This document shows, one piece after another, positions 13,787 through 15,661 of a DNA stretch of 15,661 nucleotides (position 1 is the stretch's first letter; each line of letters begins with the position of its first letter). The translations under genes were made by a program, and so were the position numbers. The notes beneath the pieces are model-generated. The model ran no database searches. It was not told the origin of the DNA and worked only from the letters and a program-made list of their open reading frames with translations. Source of the stretch: CAMEON01 sp045602325 (lineage in GTDB: Bacteria; Bacillota; Clostridia; Oscillospirales; CAG-272); NCBI GenBank assembly GCA_045602325.1, contig JAZSBH010000097.1, positions 1 to 15,661 of the forward strand. The letters run 5' to 3'.

Positions 13787-14698
13787 ATGAATCCACATAC
13801 TCCCCCCCTATTCGAAGGCTGCGCCACCGCCCTTGTCACGCCGTTTCGGAACGGCGAGCTTGACAAAGACGCATTCATCCGCATCCTCCGCCATCAAATG
13901 CAAAACGGTGCCGACGCCCTGGTGGTCTGCGGCACCACAGGGGAGTCCCCCACCCTCACCGACAAGGAAAAGCAATGGCTGTTCACCGCCGCCGTGCGGG
14001 AAGCCCATGCCGCCGACCGCTCCAGCCCGCCAAAGGTGATCGCCGGCACGGGGAGCAACAACACCGCCCGCGCGGCGGAGCTCTCCCGCCTGGCCGAGTC
14101 CTGCGGGTGCGACGGGCTTCTGGTGGTCACGCCCTACTACAACAAGGCCTCGGAGGCAGGGCTGATCGGCCACTACGAAGCCATTGCCTCGGCAGTCAGC
14201 CTCCCCATCATCCTGTATCACGTTCCCTCCCGCACGGCGTGCAAGCTGACCCCCGCCACCTGCAAGCGGCTGGCCGAGCACCCACGGATCGCAGGGCTCA
14301 AGGATGCCACGGGCGACCTCTCCTTCACCGCCCGCGTCCGCACTCTCTGCGGTGATTCCCTGCCCATCTATGCCGGCAACGACGACCAGACCGTCCCCAT
14401 CCTCTCCCTGGGAGGCAAGGGAGTGATCTCGGTGGTGTCCAACCTTCTGCCCGCCCGTATGAGCCGTCTCTGCCGCCTCTGGCGGGAGGGCAGATGCGCC
14501 GAGGCCGCCGCCGAGCAGCTCTCGCTCATCCCCCTGTGCGATACCCTGTTCTGCGAGGTCAATCCCATTCCCGTCAAGGCGGGGATGGAGCTGCTGGGCA
14601 TCTGCTCGGATGAGGTGCGGCTCCCTCTGGCTCCCGCCGACGAGGGCGTGCAGGGAAAGGTAGCCAATGCTCTGCGGGGGCTTGGACTCCTTCCCTAA
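13787..14698 (+). CDS. dapA: 4-hydroxy-tetrahydrodipicolinate synthase
   Basis: Condenses pyruvate with aspartate semialdehyde, the first committed step of the diaminopimelate/lysine pathway that feeds peptidoglycan. This 303-residue TIM-barrel enzyme shows CGTTGE (48-53, Thr50/Thr51), TPYYNK (115-120), YHVPSRT with Tyr144 and Arg149, the Schiff-base lysine Lys172 in AGLKDATG, and NPIPVKAGM near the C-terminus. Start at 13787 follows AAAAGGAGA at 13772-13780; the longer in-frame extension to 13649 is encoded by repeat element C and is rejected. It is the only plus-strand gene in the window, divergent from queA and followed by its own terminator, so it is probably monocistronic. Length and motifs are normal for the family. 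Confidence 0.97.
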   Translation: MNPHTPPLFEGCATALVTPFRNGELDKDAFIRILRHQMQNGADALVVCGTTGESPTLTDKEKQWLFTAAVREAHAADRSSPPKVIAGTGSNNTARAAELSRLAESCGCDGLLVVTPYYNKASEAGLIGHYEAIASAVSLPIILYHVPSRTACKLTPATCKRLAEHPRIAGLKDATGDLSFTARVRTLCGDSLPIYAGNDDQTVPILSLGGKGVISVVSNLLPARMSRLCRLWREGRCAEAAAEQLSLIPLCDTLFCEVNPIPVKAGMELLGICSDEVRLPLAPADEGVQGKVANALRGLGLLP

Positions 14699-14703
14699 AC
14701 CGC

Positions 14704-14740
14704 AAAAGGACTTCTCACAAAGCCGTGAGAAGTCCCTTTT
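14704..14740 (+). terminator. Intrinsic terminator of dapA
   Basis: Stem AAAAGGACTTCTCAC / GTGAGAAGTCCCTTTT (one bulged G) with a 6-base loop AAAGCC, starting five bases after the dapA stop and ending in TTTT. It could also serve the convergent gene at 14877-15362, since the stem is flanked by A-rich and T-rich arms. Confidence 0.85.
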
Positions 14741-14744
14741 GGAT

Positions 14745-14792
14745 GTCAAATTTGGGTTTGAATTGCCGGCTGAATCGTTACCCCCAATTTGA
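14745..14792. repeat. Minimal pair of element ends (element D)
   Basis: TCAAATTTGGGTTTG at 14746-14760 faces CCCCCAATTTGA at 14781-14792, an inverted pair of the same terminal motif as elements A-C, with only about 20 bases between. It may be a decayed element or a remnant after internal loss. Confidence 0.5.
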
Positions 14793-14876
14793 TCCTATAC
14801 GAAGGATTTTTGTAACGAATGACGGAAAAGATCCCGCCGATTCGCTGTGCGGGGAGTTTTTAGAGATGCCCATAAC

Positions 14877-15362
14877 TTATGCGTCCGGATTCAGCCGTAT
14901 CCGCTCATCCGCCCAGCTCTCATGCAAATTGAGCCACAAACGGCGGTTATAGATATGAAAGACCAGATACGCGATGGGCGCGTAAATAATGCCCCCCACA
15001 CTGAACTGCATGAAAAACTGCACGCAAGCCACCACCGCGTAGGCCAGAAGCTCAGCGCGGTAGGTCTTGTCACGGGAGACCACCTTGCGGTCTGCCTTGC
15101 GGCTGTATACCTCACTACCCAGCTCGCTCAGGTAAACGCGCCGTGCTTCGGTATCCCGCGGCTTGCGGACGCGCCACACCACCAGCATCGCCACCACCTG
15201 CACGCCAAATAAAAACAAGGTATAGGGCAGTGCCGCCCACTTCTGCCCCACCATGGCACAGGCCACCGTATAAAGTATATCTCCCAAAATCAGAAACATC
15301 AGAAAATGGGTCACTGCGGCCGTCACCGCCATGGGGATGATCGCTTTTACAAATCGTCTCAT
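14877..15362 (-). CDS. Small polytopic membrane protein of unknown function
   Basis: 161-residue protein with hydrophobic segments at about 8-30, 42-63 and 102-135 (the last long enough for two passes), and a basic, charged central loop (64-103: VRKPRDTEARR ... YSRKADRKVVSRDKTYRAE) predicted to be cytoplasmic. No known domain is recognised. Start at 15362 is supported by a strong AGGAGGAATCT ribosome binding site. It has its own near-ideal promoter at 15407-15435 and converges on dapA, so it is likely a monocistronic gene with good basal expression. Confidence 0.85.
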   Translation of the reverse strand: MRRFVKAIIPMAVTAAVTHFLMFLILGDILYTVACAMVGQKWAALPYTLFLFGVQVVAMLVVWRVRKPRDTEARRVYLSELGSEVYSRKADRKVVSRDKTYRAELLAYAVVACVQFFMQFSVGGIIYAPIAYLVFHIYNRRLWLNLHESWADERIRLNPDA

Positions 15363-15406
15363 AGATTCCTCCTGTATAACGGATATATCGGTTTTACATC
15401 GGTTTC

Positions 15407-15435
15407 ATTATACAGTTTTTTGCGGTCGTTGTCAA
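15407..15435 (-). promoter_or_regulatory. Consensus sigma-A promoter of the small membrane protein gene
   Basis: Minus strand: TTGACA (15430-15435), 17-base spacer, TATAAT (15407-15412): both hexamers are perfect. The predicted start point is near 15400, leaving a leader of about 38 bases. No operator-like palindrome is apparent around it. Confidence 0.9.
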
Positions 15436-15504
15436 TGATTTGGCAGTCTTTTCATTCTCTACCATTTCGGCAGTACGGATCGCGGAAAGTGAGAGTTGGG
15501 AAGC

Positions 15505-15661
15505 TCAAATTGGGGTTTGTCGGTCTGTTCTCCCGTTCTCGAGCGCAGCGAGATGACCTTCCCCTTTGGGGAAGGTGGCGCGCCCGTAGGGCGTGACGGA
15601 TGAGGTAATATGCTTTGTCAAATAAGATGTTTTGACCTCTACGATTTACCTCATCCACCGC
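15505..15661. repeat. Element E (cut by window edge)
   Basis: It begins with TCAAATTGGGGTTTGTCGG (15505-15523), the shared terminal motif. A two-hairpin arm follows at 15556-15607 (CCTTCCCC-TTT-GGGGAAGG, then GCCCGTAGGGC, then GGATGAGG), then a centre of about 37 bases, then the start of an inverted arm (TTACCTCATCCACCGC, 15646-15661), where the window ends. The order of parts is the same as in copies A and B. Confidence 0.8.

Noticed and set aside
13373..13798. Extending queA upstream to a start at 13798 or to an ATG near 13483
   Set aside because: The long form would translate repeat element C and the promoter region; the 13372 start has a good Shine-Dalgarno sequence and matches the family N-terminus.
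15452..15658. Small minus-strand frame at the right end
   Set aside because: It is encoded entirely by repeat element E and adjoining sequence and resembles no protein.

Overview
The window looks like a chromosomal segment of a fairly GC-rich, Gram-positive anaerobe of the class Clostridia, probably a gut lineage. This rests on strong AGGAGG-type ribosome binding sites, a ylmE-sepF-ylmG-ylmH block with an HlyD-like gene in front of it, and abundant short palindromic intergenic repeats. The genus cannot be read from the sequence. All genes are on the minus strand except dapA.

Layout from left to right. 1-2662: ileS (isoleucyl-tRNA synthetase), cut at its 3' end by the window edge. 2663-3578: a repeat-rich stretch that holds a small DUF559 endonuclease-like gene between inverted hairpin repeats. 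3579-8415: one minus-strand operon, read right to left as HlyD-like membrane protein, YggS/YlmE, SepF, YlmG, YlmH and a two-helix membrane protein. It is the conserved cell-division-linked ylm cluster, but divIVA, which sits between ylmH and ileS in Bacillus, is absent. 8511-9482: miaA. 9491-12284: a three-gene cassette (a Cys-containing protein of unknown function and two tandem paralogous metallo-beta-lactamase-fold proteins) bracketed by two near-identical 242-243 bp direct repeats. 12290-13372: queA. 13787-14698: dapA on the plus strand, with its own terminator. 14877-15362: a small polytopic membrane protein with a textbook TTGACA-17-TATAAT promoter. 15505-15661: the start of another repeat element.

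The functional themes are translation fidelity (ileS, and the tRNA-modification genes miaA and queA), septum assembly (sepF, ylmG, ylmH) and lysine/peptidoglycan precursor synthesis (dapA). The most unusual content is the repeat system. Several intergenic elements share inverted ends close to TCAAATTTGGGTTTGTCGG, and three of them contain inward-facing two-hairpin arms around a short AT-rich centre. The DUF559 gene occupies the central position between inward-facing arms of the same kind. I suggest a nested palindromic element family in which the nuclease gene may be cargo or driver. This is inference from layout and needs comparative checks.
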